This document shows, piece by piece, positions 1-27,329 of a stretch of DNA of 46,948 bases. The number at the start of each line of letters is the position of its first letter. Within the stretch, counting starts at the first letter, position 1. A program made the translations under genes and the position numbers. The DNA is from Phallusia fumigata (Eukaryota; Chordata; Ascidiacea; Phlebobranchia; Ascidiidae), in NCBI GenBank assembly GCA_008931825.1, contig QXVZ01002969.1:1-46948 (forward strand), given 5' to 3'. The notes under the pieces are model-generated. The model did no database searches, was not told where the DNA came from, and saw nothing but the letters and a program-made list of their open reading frames with translations.

Positions 1-308
1 ATAAACATGCTATTTACGAATTAAACTTCCAGTGAGGGAATTATCTTTGAATATCGGTTAAAAGTTGCGAACCACTGATGTAATCCATAGCGTGTGCAGT
101 TGTACCAGTTATATATCGAACATAGTTTAAGCCGTGTGTGTCCTTGCTGTGCGAAGGATGAACATCTCTATCCATCCTATCTAGAGTCTCATTAATCATA
201 AATCTCTATCCTATCTAGAGTCTCATTAATCATAAATTCTAAACACATCATTAATTATCATAAACCAGCTTAATTTCATTATAACAGCAAACAGCCAATA
301 ATAATTTT

Positions 309-420
309 GTGAGCTGCAGACAGTGCATACTGTAGACTAGTCTAAACGGCCAATGTCCTGTCACCAGCTGCACTGATGAGACCTTACAAGTCGAAACAGT
401 GTGCACTGTCTGCAGCTCAT
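309..420 (+). repeat. Short inverted-repeat element carrying a hammerhead ribozyme
   Basis: Terminal inverted repeats (GAGCTGCAGACAGTGCA at 311-327 and its complement near 402-418) bound a 112-bp unit. A second, longer copy is at 4395-4535. The right arm contains a complete hammerhead fold, listed separately. It could be a non-autonomous transposon, a retrozyme-like unit or a fragment of a Penelope-like element terminal repeat. Confidence 0.75.
366..417 (+). ncRNA. Type I hammerhead self-cleaving ribozyme
   Basis: All core elements are present in order. Stem I 5' strand AGCTGCA (366-372); CTGATGA core (373-379); stem II GAC/GTC (380-382 with 390-392) closing a 7-nt loop; GAAA (393-396); stem III from A396 pairing with T409 through a short hairpin (396-409); cleavage triplet GTC (408-410); stem I 3' strand TGCAGCT (411-417), a perfect 7-bp complement of 366-372. 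The very short stem III resembles hammerheads of retrozymes and Penelope-like elements, which are thought to cleave best as dimers. Predicted cleavage follows C410. Activity is inferred from sequence only. Confidence 0.82.
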
Positions 421-429
421 AAGAGGGTT

Positions 430-600
430 TAAATCCGTATTTCTCAAACTGTGCATCGTTTTGATATTCCAAGGGCGTCACACAATAATTCCGTTTCGTA
501 ACTAAACTGTTTTTGTATCAATAAATACAACTTTAATAATAAGCGCCATTGTTAAATTCTTATCGCCGGTGCGTCGACAGTCACACCAACTTTTTCAAAG
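430..600. repeat. Dispersed element related to the flanks of the GTACT array
   Basis: The segment beginning TCTCAAACTGTGC, with CCAAGGGCGT and later CTTATCGCCGGTGCGT, closely matches the sequences on both sides of the pentamer array (26835-26900 and 27330-27410). A diverged reverse-oriented relative is near 7350-7490. Likely a non-autonomous DNA transposon. Confidence 0.55.
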
Positions 601-714
601 GCCAGCTTTTCTTGCCTACTTTTCCTTTTTTAATTCATCAAATCTAATGTGAAGCCCAAGTTTTAAACTGCTTGGCAAACCATATTATATAAAGCAAATT
701 TGTTCATGTATAAG

Positions 715-818
715 GTTTGGATCGCCGCCGGAGCCCAGTTGTTATTTTCCTATTCACTTGGAGCCCTTCCACTTATAACGATGGCAAGTTATAATAAACC
801 ACATTACAACTTTTGGAG
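715..818 (+). CDS. SLC6 exon: TM6
   Basis: Opens after an AG acceptor with [20 protein letters not shown], the unwound TM6 that lines the substrate site in SLC6 proteins. It ends in AG before gtaaac, and the next exon supplies A to complete the Arg of the family-typical R-D-S junction. Confidence 0.8.
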
Positions 819-3800
819 GTAAACACGTTTTAACTAAGAACTTAGCATTAGCATCACCAGAGTAGCCTAATTTAAAACATAACTGCCAGAGAGCTTATAT
901 TTAGTAAATAAACGTTTCAACAATAATGTTGTCGTTTCAACAATAAAATCAGTTTTTAATTACATTTAACATTAAAGAGTATTTTTAACATAACATTTGA
1001 CAGAAGTTTTGACAAGAAAAATTCATTTTGTTCCCATTTATGTTTTGTTTAAAGCTAATCTTCCAGTACAATAATTTAAAGTTTGTAGCAGACTTTGAAC
1101 GGATTTAAACAATTATTTGTCAACTAAAAAACTTAATTTGGTGCAGAGATTCTTTTATTATTGCTGGCCTCAATACATTGGTCAGCTTTCTTAGCGGGAT
1201 TGCTGTGTTTTCTACACTTGGATACATGGCCAACTATCAGGTGGGTTTAACGTTTTGTTTCTGTGGAAATGTTCAACGTAAAGAGAAAAAGTCAATTCAA
1301 CAAAAAACCTTTTGTTTTATGTCTTACAGAACGTCTCTGTTGAATCTGTAGCGAGGTCAGGACCTGGATTAGCGTTCATTGCTTATCCCGAAGTCATCTC
1401 TCTTCTTCCGATCCCACAGTTTTGGGGAGTGATTTTCTTCCTAACAATTCTTTTTCTCGGCATCGACAGTCAGGTCATTAAAAAAACGGAACTTGCCCTC
1501 CTTAAATCCCGAAAATTTTGCTTCATTTAATATGTTTGTAAACAAAAATCTTGCAACTGAAAAAGAAATATTCAGAAATCTTACCGAAAAATATCAAAAT
1601 CTATCCATGTATGGATGTATGCGAAAAGACTTGCCCGTTTCGATGAGAAAATGTAAAACAGGAGTTTAACAATTTCACAAAAACTAAAATTTTATCAGGG
1701 CTAAACTGATGGACAACGACTTTATTGAAAACATTTAAAAAAAGAATTCCCAGATTTAACAATTTTCTTGCTGTTGACAAGAAAAGTAGACTGGCCTTTT
1801 GATTAAATGATTTTTGATGTCCTTCCTTATTTTTTGGGAAGCAGTGACTCTTAATTTGGATCCTAATGAATTGGAACAAGTTTCTTAACCAGGAAAATAC
1901 GAAAGATCAAGACGGGATTAGAACCGACAACCTTGTGAACATAATGCGGTCCCTCCAACGCAGTGTTTCTCAACGTTATTATCAACTGTTTTCGCGCCAG
2001 CATAACCATTTGCGGTCTGAATGCAAAGTAACTTAATGCCAAGAACAAATTTAACAGAAGGTTGACAAACAATTTATCATTGCTGGAAGGCTGTATTGTG
2101 TAACAAATGAATTGTGGGTAACCAGGGGTTTTAAAGAATTGAAAGTGGCGAGGATTTTGATGTGGAGTTGAAAATATTTTTGTATGTCGTGAGATGGTCA
2201 CAGACTCACGAAAACCTCTCACGAACTCATATGAAGCCGCTGGCTCGGCGTTGAGAAATACTCGTCCACCACTAGGTCATCTCATGATTTGTGTTCTCCA
2301 CTTTTTACCAATAATAAGTAACTTTTCAGTTTGCGACGTTGGAAGCATTCATGGCGGTTCTGTACGACAACTTTACAGCACTGAGGGCTTGGGACAAAAC
2401 TACGAGAGCTGTGATTTATTTCTTGCTGTTTCTCATTTGTCTATCGATGGTGGGCGAGGTAATAGATTTCAGATTCTAATTTTCTTACATTAAACATGTG
2501 GTTCCCAACCTTTTTTGGCTGCGTTCCCTCTTTGCTAATTTTAGAACCTTTCATTCCCCCCCTCCTACTGAACAAGAAGTGATATAAAGTAATATTAAAA
2601 GGTTCGGAACAACTGGTCTATCTAAAACGGAATACTACGCTTTCCAAAAATAACTTAAGTAAAGTGAAAATTCTTACTTTTTTACTCTATTCACTGTGCT
2701 TCAAATTATGTAAAGAAGGTAAGCAAGGTTTTAGTGTGTACAGTATCAAATAATCGAGAAACAATGGATTAATTTAGACCACTACAATTTTACAGATTAC
2801 TGTTTTCAAAACTAAGCATTTCTAAACAGCTGGAATGGTGAGAAAAATGTAGGTTTGAACTAACGACCCTAGACTTTACTTGGACTGATTTGGTTGCAGC
2901 GCTTAACAATTTCGATAACAAACCGTTTTGCAATGCTATGTAGGGTGGAGTTTACGTATTTGAGATCTTCAACAACTACGGGATGTCCGGATGGAGCGTG
3001 TTTACCACAGTGACGTGCGAATTCGTGGCCATCGGTTGGTTCTTCGGATTCGATCGATATTGGGAAGAAATAGAATGGATGGTTGGGAGGAAAAGAGGAA
3101 AAATGTGGCTGAAAATATCCTGGAAGTTTGTGTCCCTGTTCACATGTTCGGTAAGTTTAACACGGACTTGCTTATTTAAAAATTATAACTGCCAGAGTGA
3201 ATACATTGTAATGCAAAAGCTTTAACAATTTTGTCATCATTTGTATCAACAGTTTACATTACAATGTATTCCCTACATACAAACTCTCTGGCAGTAACAT
3301 TTTCAAGTAAATTTTCTAATTGTCGTTGTTTAAAAACAGTTATAAATGGTGTCTCTGACGTCAAGAGGAGTTTATGAAGTCATTTTATGTAATATTTATT
3401 CTTTATTGGTTGTGTTTACTTGGCCTAAGGTCACAGTAATTGCTAGTATTTTAGACAAACGCTCTAAAAAATAACTTAATCGCAAAACCAAATGCTAAAA
3501 CATTGAAATAAAAATTTTCAATTTCAAAATCAAATAGGGCACCTGTCACAGTAGCAAATATATTGCTTAAGAAACAAACCACTTAACAAGTACGTTTTTT
3601 TAATTACTGGTATTTCTTTGTTGTAAGATTGTAATGCTGTCTTACTTACTCAATGGCTCAGCTTGGTACTAAGTCTTACACAGTATGGACTTTTCCTTAT
3701 TTCATCATTGCCATTGCAATACTCTCTTTGAGAAACGTTTTAACAACTTTTTAACACAGCAGAATGTACAAGCCAGTAGCCAGTATGTAAAACAGTTGTA

Positions 3801-4757
3801 TCTTTTATTTGAAATCGTGTACCTAAGTTGTTTTGACAGCTTGTTTTTAGATCATGGCCATATATCTCCTGGTGAAGCAAAAGCCTTTCGTTTATGGAAC
3901 TTATTCCTATCCTGTATGGGGACAAGTTCTAACCCACGTGGTTGCGCTAAGCTCTGTTCTCTTTATTCCCGGATATGCAGTTTATCTTTTCATTTTAGCA
4001 CGGATGAACAGAAAAGGATTTTCCAAAGTAAGTCATTCATTCAAACGCTTGGTTTATGGATTATAAAAGCACCGAAAAATTTTAATAGGGGGTAATATCC
4101 CCTTTTTTGTTAGACAACTGGCATTTGTAAAAGCAAAAAGCCAATATGATTTTGTGAGCTGCAGACAGTGCACACTGTTTCGACCTGTGAGGTCTCATCG
4201 TAATTTGGCNCGGATATGCAGTTTATCTTTTCATTTTAGCACGGATGAACAGAAAAGGATTTTCCAAAGTAAGTCATTCATTCAAACGCTTGGTTTATGG
4301 ATTATAAAAGCACCGAAAAATTTTAATAGGGGGTAATATCCCCTTTTTTGTTAGACAACTGGCATTTGTAAAAGCAAAAAGCCAATATGATTTTGTGAGC
4401 TGCAGACAGTGCACACTGTTTCGACCTGTGAGGTCTCATCGTAATTTGGCTACACTAGCCTAAACGGCCAATGTCCTGTCACCAGCTGTAGTGATAAGAC
4501 CTTACAGGTCGAAACAGTGTGCACTGTCTGCAACTGACATTTATTTTTGTTGGTTATCTTGCCAAAAACTGATGGAAACGGTGAGACATGAAATAGCGAC
4601 GGTCAATAGAAATAATAGAACTTAAATTTTATTGTTCCTCCAGTTAAGACGTAGAAGTTTTCCGCGTGAGGTGGACGAAATCAGCGAAGCGGAACGAGAG
4701 AAGAAAGTTCGTAGCGATTCCGAAGATGAACTCGAAATTCTGTCTGCTGCCCTCTAA
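715..4757 (+). CDS. SLC6-family Na+/Cl- dependent transporter, 3' part (TM6 to C-terminus)
   Basis: Plasma-membrane symporter of the neurotransmitter/amino-acid/osmolyte SLC6 family. Exons read: 715-818, 1147-1240, 1330-1473, 2330-2458, 2944-3150, 3851-4027, 4644-4757; all have GT/AG borders and consistent phases (322 residues plus stop). Visible in order: unwound TM6 with [19 protein letters not shown]7 with [11 protein letters not shown], whose Asn and Ser four residues later match the chloride-site positions of animal SLC6 proteins; EL4 [15 protein letters not shown]8 ending LGIDSQ (Na2 site region); TM9-TM10 with [16 protein letters not shown]11 and TM12; and a charged cytoplasmic tail ending EILSAAL. 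TM1-TM5 must lie left of the window. Substrate class is undecided: TM1 and TM3, which would settle it, are absent. An assembly duplication copies the end of the TM12 exon at 4211-4268. The gene converges on the RSK gene. Confidence 0.88.
879..945. repeat. Partial MITE, AACTGCCAGAGAGC family
   Basis: Left end AACTGCCAGAGAGC followed by a decayed CGTTTCAACAAT core; the right inverted repeat is missing. It sits in the intron after the SLC6 TM6 exon. Confidence 0.6.
1147..1240 (+). CDS. SLC6 exon: TM7
   Basis: Encodes [17 protein letters not shown] followed by [14 protein letters not shown]. The TM7 Asn and the Ser four positions later are the residues expected around bound chloride. Donor CAG before gtgggt. 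Confidence 0.82.
1330..1473 (+). CDS. SLC6 exon: EL4 and TM8
   Basis: 48 codons containing [13 protein letters not shown] and [13 protein letters not shown], ending LFLGIDSQ. Both blocks are hallmarks of SLC6 extracellular loop 4 and TM8. Confidence 0.9.
2330..2458 (+). CDS. SLC6 exon: IL4 and TM9
   Basis: 43 codons beginning [15 protein letters not shown] and ending ICLSMVGE, the intracellular loop 4 to TM9 segment. Acceptor ttttcag, donor gtaata. Confidence 0.88.
2498..2625. repeat. hAT-type MITE (GGTTCCCAACC family), copy 1
   Basis: Begins GTGGTTCCCAACC and contains CTACTGAACAAGAAGTGATATAAAG-like sequence, ending near AACTGGTCTA. Relatives at 10632-10775, 33424-33555, 38775-40900 (interrupted) and 44205-44322 share this plan. 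The ends resemble non-autonomous hAT elements. Confidence 0.55.
2944..3150 (+). CDS. SLC6 exon: TM10 and TM11
   Basis: 69 codons starting [17 protein letters not shown], then [16 protein letters not shown] and IEWMVGRK, ending in [11 protein letters not shown]. Clear SLC6 TM10/TM11 pattern. Donor gtaagt. Confidence 0.9.
3186..3297. repeat. MITE, AACTGCCAGAG family, full-length copy
   Basis: TAACTGCCAGAG at the left end and CTCTGGCAGT at the right form terminal inverted repeats; inside lie GAATACATTGTAATGCAAA and its complement. It lies between SLC6 exons. Other copies: 11710-11836, 13711-13788, 25651-25804, 28411-28515, 31911-32044 and 34193-34242. Confidence 0.72.
3851..4027 (+). CDS. SLC6 exon: TM12
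   Basis: 59 codons, [16 protein letters not shown] through [20 protein letters not shown] to MNRKGFSK. Its last 58 bases recur at 4211-4268 because the assembly repeats 240 bp on either side of the N at 4210. Confidence 0.88.
3970..4450. other. 240-bp direct duplication across an assembly gap (N at 4210)
   Basis: Bases 3970-4209 and 4211-4450 read as the same sequence at an exact 241-bp offset, separated only by one N. This is what two overlapping contig ends look like when placed side by side without merging. It duplicates the end of the SLC6 TM12 exon and the start of a MITE, and is probably not biological. Confidence 0.85.
4395..4535. repeat. Second inverted-repeat element with decayed hammerhead arms
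   Basis: Same family as 309-420. The right arm (4484-4535, +) keeps stem II GACC/GGTC (4498-4501 with 4507-4510), GAAA and the GTC site, but its core reads GTGATAA instead of CTGATGA and stem I has a mismatch. The left arm, read on the minus strand, has ACGATGA, stem II, GAAA and GTC, but no matching stem I 5' strand. A truncated copy of the left end is at 4154-4209 within the assembly duplication. Confidence 0.65.
4644..4757 (+). CDS. SLC6 last exon: cytoplasmic tail and stop
   Basis: Phase-0 exon after tgttcctccag, encoding [17 protein letters not shown] and an acidic stretch, ending EILSAAL and TAA at 4755-4757. The high charge fits a cytoplasmic C-terminus. Confidence 0.8.
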   Translation, partial: LRRRSFPREVDEISEAEREKKVRSDSEDELEILSAAL

Positions 4758-7700
4758 CGCCCAAGAAACAATCTGACACATGGAAAATATTGCACGTGCC
4801 AGTTTATACGTCATAATCTTAATGGCTTCGCGTGTCATGTTGATGACGTTATTGCTTGATGTTTTCTGCGTTAAATCTGTGAAATCTGGTTTACACTTGC
4901 TCTCTGGAGCTTGTTGCTGCAGTTGCACTGCACTTAACATTATAGATCAAAAAGGAATTTGGATCGAAAAGTATATTCGAATATGACCTCGTTAATCACT
5001 TGGAATATGCACTCATATATCAGCTGTGGCACGCGTGCCTGAGGGTGCAAACCTCTGTGTCAAGGTCACATGAAACCAACTCGAAGGTTGGTGTTGAAAA
5101 GCAGCGGTTTTAATGATACGGGTTGAATTTGTGGCACACAGAGGTCTTCTCAGTTGTTCAGCGGTTTTGCTTAATAATTTAAAATGTTGCAAAAAACATT
5201 GCTTTGCGCCATCATAGCTTTGTACTTAACACCTTGACAATCTCACTAATGTCATTTAGTTTGTAGATCAGTTCTTAAAGCAAGTAGCATTTAAGTATTG
5301 TAGCGATGATAACGTTGCCTATTTGAGATTCTGAACCAGAATCAAAAAAAGGTACGCGAGTACATCAATACATCAAGTTTCGGAACCACTGTCGTATAAT
5401 TTGAAAATGTTGACTTAAAAGTTCTGTCTTAATGTATTTTTTGTGTTGATGTCAAAAATCATTCTGTTCCGATGTTTTATTACCTTGCTTGGTCGCCGCC
5501 TCTTTACCTCAATGATTGTGTTCTGTAGAAAATTCTGGTTCATGACATGAGAGGCAAATACTTTTTGTTTTTATGAGCAGAAAACTTTTTTTCGCATCGC
5601 TTTTTCAAAAACAAAGTTTCTGTCTAAAAGCGTTTTTGTCGCTGTAAACTTGAAAAAAATGCTGTCCTTGTATACAATTTAGTTAATGTTTATGGGAGGT
5701 AATTAGGATTCGAATCATTTTGAGTGACAACATATTTTTTAAAACATGGACCAGTGTTTTTCATCTTTTTTGTGACCCCCAAAAAAATTAAAATCTCATG
5801 GCCCACTATCTTATAGGCATGGCGATTTTTGATCTCAAGAAGATCCTGAAGCAAGAAAAACACAAAACACAACATCAGGTGAAAGAAGGATTTATTTGCT
5901 GCATATAATTAAATGCAATCCTCGTAATCTCTAATCACGCCTCACGCGCCTTCCACCAATCAGCGGCCTCCGCGTAGGGGGTGTGGCGAGGGCGTGGCTC
6001 TATGGTACAGTTCATAAGAGAGAGTCAGTGAACAGCTAAGGGCACTTGAACAAGGGGGAGCTGATGAAATAGAAATGTTTCAATTTTGTTGAGGCCAACA
6101 CATTGTACCGGGGCGTTTTGTGAAAGAGCGACGCGGACAGGAAAGAAAATTATTTCTGCAGTTAGTCACACACGCGAGGGCGCTATAGGCTATACAAAAA
6201 AAACAAATTAAAGAGAGCGACACAAAAAATTCTGACGCACAAGACTTGATAACGGGAAAGTTTGATTCGAAAAATCCTAAATTCAGACAAAAATGGCATT
6301 GCCGTATAAATTCGCTTCCCTCACGGGACGCGCGGGGTAATCGTACGACAAGGTAGATATTTTATGCCGAGTGCTTGCCATGGTCAACTACGGGACGATA
6401 TGAAACGGGAACTGCAGTGAGCACACGACGAACCGAGGTGCAAAGTTACGAGTCCACAATTTTTCACAAACGCACACCGTGTAAGGGGGATTCCCCTCGG
6501 CGCCGAGTAGAAACTGGATTGGGAAGAAATAGAAAAGTATTTACAACATCAGCGCTGTGCTCTATATATACTGCCGCGCGCCAGAAACGCTTTACCACTC
6601 ACAACGTGACGTGCAAAGCGGGCGTTGCGTCATCAATAGTGACGTAGCGACACACAGAAAACAAAATTTTTCAGCGAATCACACTGGTTGGTCCACGGCT
6701 TCTGGTTGAACGCGCTCAACCGGAACAACGGCACGTCATGCCTTAATGACGTCATCGCGGGCAAAATGTTTGCGATTGTACTATTTTTAAAAACCGCTAG
6801 ATAATTGGTCGTTGGTTTTACTGGTTGTTTGTAGTTTATCTACTACCCCCCTTTGAATTGTTACCGGTATTTTTCACAAATAAATTTATCTATCTATCAG
6901 TTAACCGTGTGCGAATGCCCCAAAGTTATCCTACTTTCACGTGACACTTCAAAGAACCGAAAAAATCGAAGCCAAAAACTGTTGCGTGAAAAATTGAACA
7001 ATCACTTGCGTCAGCACAAAAAGCATCAAAAATTGAGCGTAGCGGTCGCTATGTAAACGTTAAACGACACGTGATTGGTCGCTGACGATCCCACGTGACG
7101 CAAAATTTCGTTGCGGGGTTAGAGAGCGAATTGATTGCAAGCAAAGGAAGTCTAGTAACATGGTTATAGATATAAACACACGCGCACACATATTTATATA
7201 GAGCGGGGGGAGCTTCTGTACAAAAGAAAGACAACAAAAAACAGGCAGAAACAACTGATTTGCGCACAATGACTGGTTGAAAAGCGGCAATTAAGAAACT
7301 GAAACCGTTATATGTAAACTTAATACCGCTAACAGTTTAAACCAATGTTTCTCAAACTTTTTTCGAAGTGACGCCTTTGAAAAAGTCATCGATGAGAATT
7401 TAATAAAGAAGTTGTATTTATCGATGCAACAACAGTTAAGCTTTAAAATGGAATTATTGCGTCGCGACGTCCAGTTTGAGAACTACTGGTTTAAACGTGA
7501 TGCTGATATGGTGTACTGGGACTGTGAAAAAAAGTGAGTGCCTTTTTACGCGGTTTCTGTGAAAAAATCATTCCTCGGTTGTCGCAAAATACAAAAGCGC
7601 TGCAGAAATACAAAATAAGCGGTGGAATAAACGATAATACAGCCGCCATTTGGAGAAGGAACAGCCGAAAGCGACTGCAAAAACTTAACAAACGTTAAAC

Positions 7701-7907
7701 AAACACACAAATCCACGTAGCTACTACAGCGACTGAACAAACACAACATCGACGAAGGCATCGCAGTCGCACAATAACTTGTTGGTCACGTTTGGTAAAT
7801 GGCACTTTTTTCGCATCTTGCAACGAGAGAATTCAACGTTGGGCTTGGTATTGACCGCGTTACGAGACACGGCCGTCCGGTATTGACCTGGTGCTGGACG
7901 CTTGCCT
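4758..7907. other. Intergenic region between convergent SLC6 and RSK genes
   Basis: No convincing protein-coding exon was seen on either strand. It holds the 3' flanks of both genes, a CpG-rich segment (about 5930-6780) and a reverse-oriented dispersed element near 7350-7490. Short open frames here lack splice-site support or recognisable motifs. Confidence 0.5.
5930..6780. promoter_or_regulatory. CpG-rich promoter-like island, possible LTR remnant
   Basis: Much richer in CpG than its AT-rich surroundings. It contains CCAATCAGCGG (about 5957), GGGTGTGGCGAGGGCGTGGC, a TATATATA box (about 6562, usable on either strand), TGACGTCA-like CRE motifs (about 6746) and CCGGAA. On the minus strand the TATA-like box lies about 670 nt upstream of an AATAAA (about 5890), which would suit a short transcription unit or an LTR. 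No coding frame supports a gene. The assignment is inference. Confidence 0.3.
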
Positions 7908-24888
<16,981 letters not shown>

Positions 24889-26220
24889 CTTGTTGATAGC
24901 ACTGCACTACTTTAAACATGTACCAAAAATTACCTAGAAGCCTGATTTTCCTATTACAACTTAAAAAAAAACTTTTTAAGTCAATGATGTAAGATAATGA
25001 ACATTTGTCAAATTGACTTTGTATTTTTAACAATTATAATCACACAGTACTTTAATCTGTACAACTTCAACCAAGGCATGATACCAGTTAACCCCAGACT
25101 TAGATGCAGATGACCATTACTCGACTTGTAACTTTTGTGTTAACCTTGTTCAAAGAGAGTGTAGTCGTCATGACTCACTAAGGTCATTCAACCGACCCTG
25201 TTTCACTCCTTATCCCTGCTGCATGACTAATGTTACAAAGTAATATTCACACTAAAACTTGCAATAGGCCAATGAATTTCTTAACTAGACTGAAATAATT
25301 TTTGTGATAAAGTTATGTAGACGACATTCTGTTATTTCTAAAAACTAAAAAAATCATACATGTGCAAGAGTTATTTGTTTAATGGACATGTGATTCTGAC
25401 TCCTAAAAAACTAGTTTGGTGTGTTTGCACTCAATCTATAATCTTTCACTTGCACTGGCATGTNTGGCTTACATGGTATTGAATCATCTCCAGGTTACAT
25501 GTCACACACAGCAGTATATATTACAAAGTTTGGTGAGTTGCTTTGAATATTTTTTTAATTGGTGACAATTACAGGTTCTCAGAAGCGTTTGTTATTTAGT
25601 AAAAACTGCTAAGATTAATTGAAATTTATTCTCCTAACTTTTGAACGTGGTAACTGCCATCCTTTAAAGAGAAAATGCCAAATTCAAACGTTTCCACAAT
25701 CGCTTTTTTCATCATCAGTGCGATATCATTATCAATGACAACAGCGATTGTTGAAACGTTTTCATTACAATGTATCCATCATGTGCAAGCTCTCTGGAAG
25801 TTACCTTTTAATTAAGCTCTTTTTAAACCTGGGTCTTGTGTCTCTAACTTGTTAACGTTCTTGTGATCCAACGTTTTATTACGTTTGGCAGTGTACTTGC
25901 ATTCAGTACATAACCTTGACAGCTGCGTAAAACGTCAAAAAACAGTCACGTTTTTTTATTTATCAAGACTGTTTGTCGTTCTACTAGTGCAAAACCTCAC
26001 AAAAGTACTAGTTTTTTAGTTAAATAACTTGTAATTTTTGCTGACGTTTCGCCCACCAGAACGATGGGCTTCTTCAGAGCAATAAAGCGAAATCGTTGCG
26101 AGCGCATGAAGAGTACGGCAAAACGCAGTGGGATACCAAACCAATAGCGTAACGATCAATGGTTTTTTTCTGGGAGACAATGGAGGCGCTAAAATAACAG
26201 TTCATAACTATTGTTCTATG
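24889..26220. other. RSK upstream region
   Basis: Expected to hold the RSK 5' UTR and promoter. No TATA box is obvious. A lone N at 25464 marks an assembly join or ambiguous base. It includes a full MITE (25651-25804) and the hammerhead-like motif at 26041-26077. Confidence 0.4.
25651..25804. repeat. MITE, AACTGCCAGAG family, full-length copy
   Basis: Left TAACTGCCA and right AGCTCTCTGGAAGTTA ends, with AAACGTTTCCACAATCGC and its near complement GCGATTGTTGAAACGTTTT inside. Confidence 0.68.
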
Positions 26221-26224
26221 GTGG

Positions 26225-26350
26225 GTAACGTGGTTGGGCGTAAAGCGACTGCCTTGTGCTCGCAAGGTTGTGGGTTCTAATCCTGCCGCGTTAGCTTGTG
26301 TTTCTCAGAGCAAAAAACATTAGTGATGTTGCTTCAATCCAGTAAAACCC
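26225..26350 (+). repeat. tRNA-derived SINE, second family
   Basis: tRNA-like head with box A (CGTGGTTGGGCGTAAAGCG) and box B (GGTTGTGGGTTCTAATCC), then a tail ending CAGTAAAACCCAATGGG. A related head with another tail lies at 30133-30290. Confidence 0.6.
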
Positions 26351-26900
26351 AATGGGTTGACCCAAATTAAAGTCACCAACTAAAAAATGTCGAACAAAAA
26401 ATGATCCAGCGGAACTTTAACGAGACAGGTAGCTCGACGGTGGACTCATTACGAGCATAACGCATTCAGGCGTTGTTCCGCCCACCGAGGATAAAAATGA
26501 AACAAACAACAGCATGACGTAATTAAGTATATTTTTTGTAAATCGGTTTTGTGCCAGTTGCGATAATCGCTGCAAATACAATTTCAACAGACAAGGTATT
26601 GGTTACATTCTGTGTTTCGGTGCCGACCTTGGGTGACATTAGCATTTAGCGGAAAGTCCCACATGCGAGGAAAAACCTGTCGCCCATTTCAACGCTTATT
26701 AAATACAATGTAACCAATTCTCAATATGTAACACGAGGCAAGCCAATTTACCAATACTGAAAAAGTCAAATCTAGAATGAAGTCACGTGGAACATCTGGA
26801 ACCCAATTGAGTTCAATGACGTACATGCGTGGTTCTCAAACTGTGCGTCGCGTCGTGTTAATTTTCCAAGGGCGTTGCGCAACAATCCTGTTTCGTAGCT

Positions 26901-27329
26901 GTACTGTACTGTACTGTACTGTACTGTACTGTACTGTACTGTACTGTACTGTACTGTACTGTACTGTACTGTACTGTACTGTACTGTACTGTACTGTACT
27001 GTACTGTACTGTACTGTACTGTACTGTACTGTACTGTACTGTACTGTACTGTACTGTACTGTACTGTACTGTACTGTACTGTACTGTACTGTACTGTACT
27101 GTACTGTACTGTACTGTACTGTACTGTACTGTACTGTACTGTACTGTACTGTACTGTACTGTACTGTACTGTACTGTACTGTACTGTACTGTACTGTACT
27201 GTACTGTACTGTACTGTACTGTACTGTACTGTACTGTACTGTACTGTACTGTACTGTACTGTACTGTACTGTACTGTACTGTACTGTACTGTACTGTACT
27301 GTACTGTACTGTACTGTACTGTACTGTAC
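26901..27329. repeat. GTACT pentanucleotide microsatellite, about 85 units
   Basis: 429 bp of uninterrupted GTACT. Because 5 is not a multiple of 3 and no phase creates a stop codon, all six frames stay open, giving spurious 189-residue open frames on both strands (YSTVQ or VLYCT repeats). It sits inside a dispersed element related to 430-600. Confidence 0.97.

Noticed and set aside
6294..6341. Short open frame MALPYKFASLTGRAG in the CpG-rich island
   Set aside because: Fifteen residues with no conservation evidence. It could be an upstream ORF, but nothing supports it.
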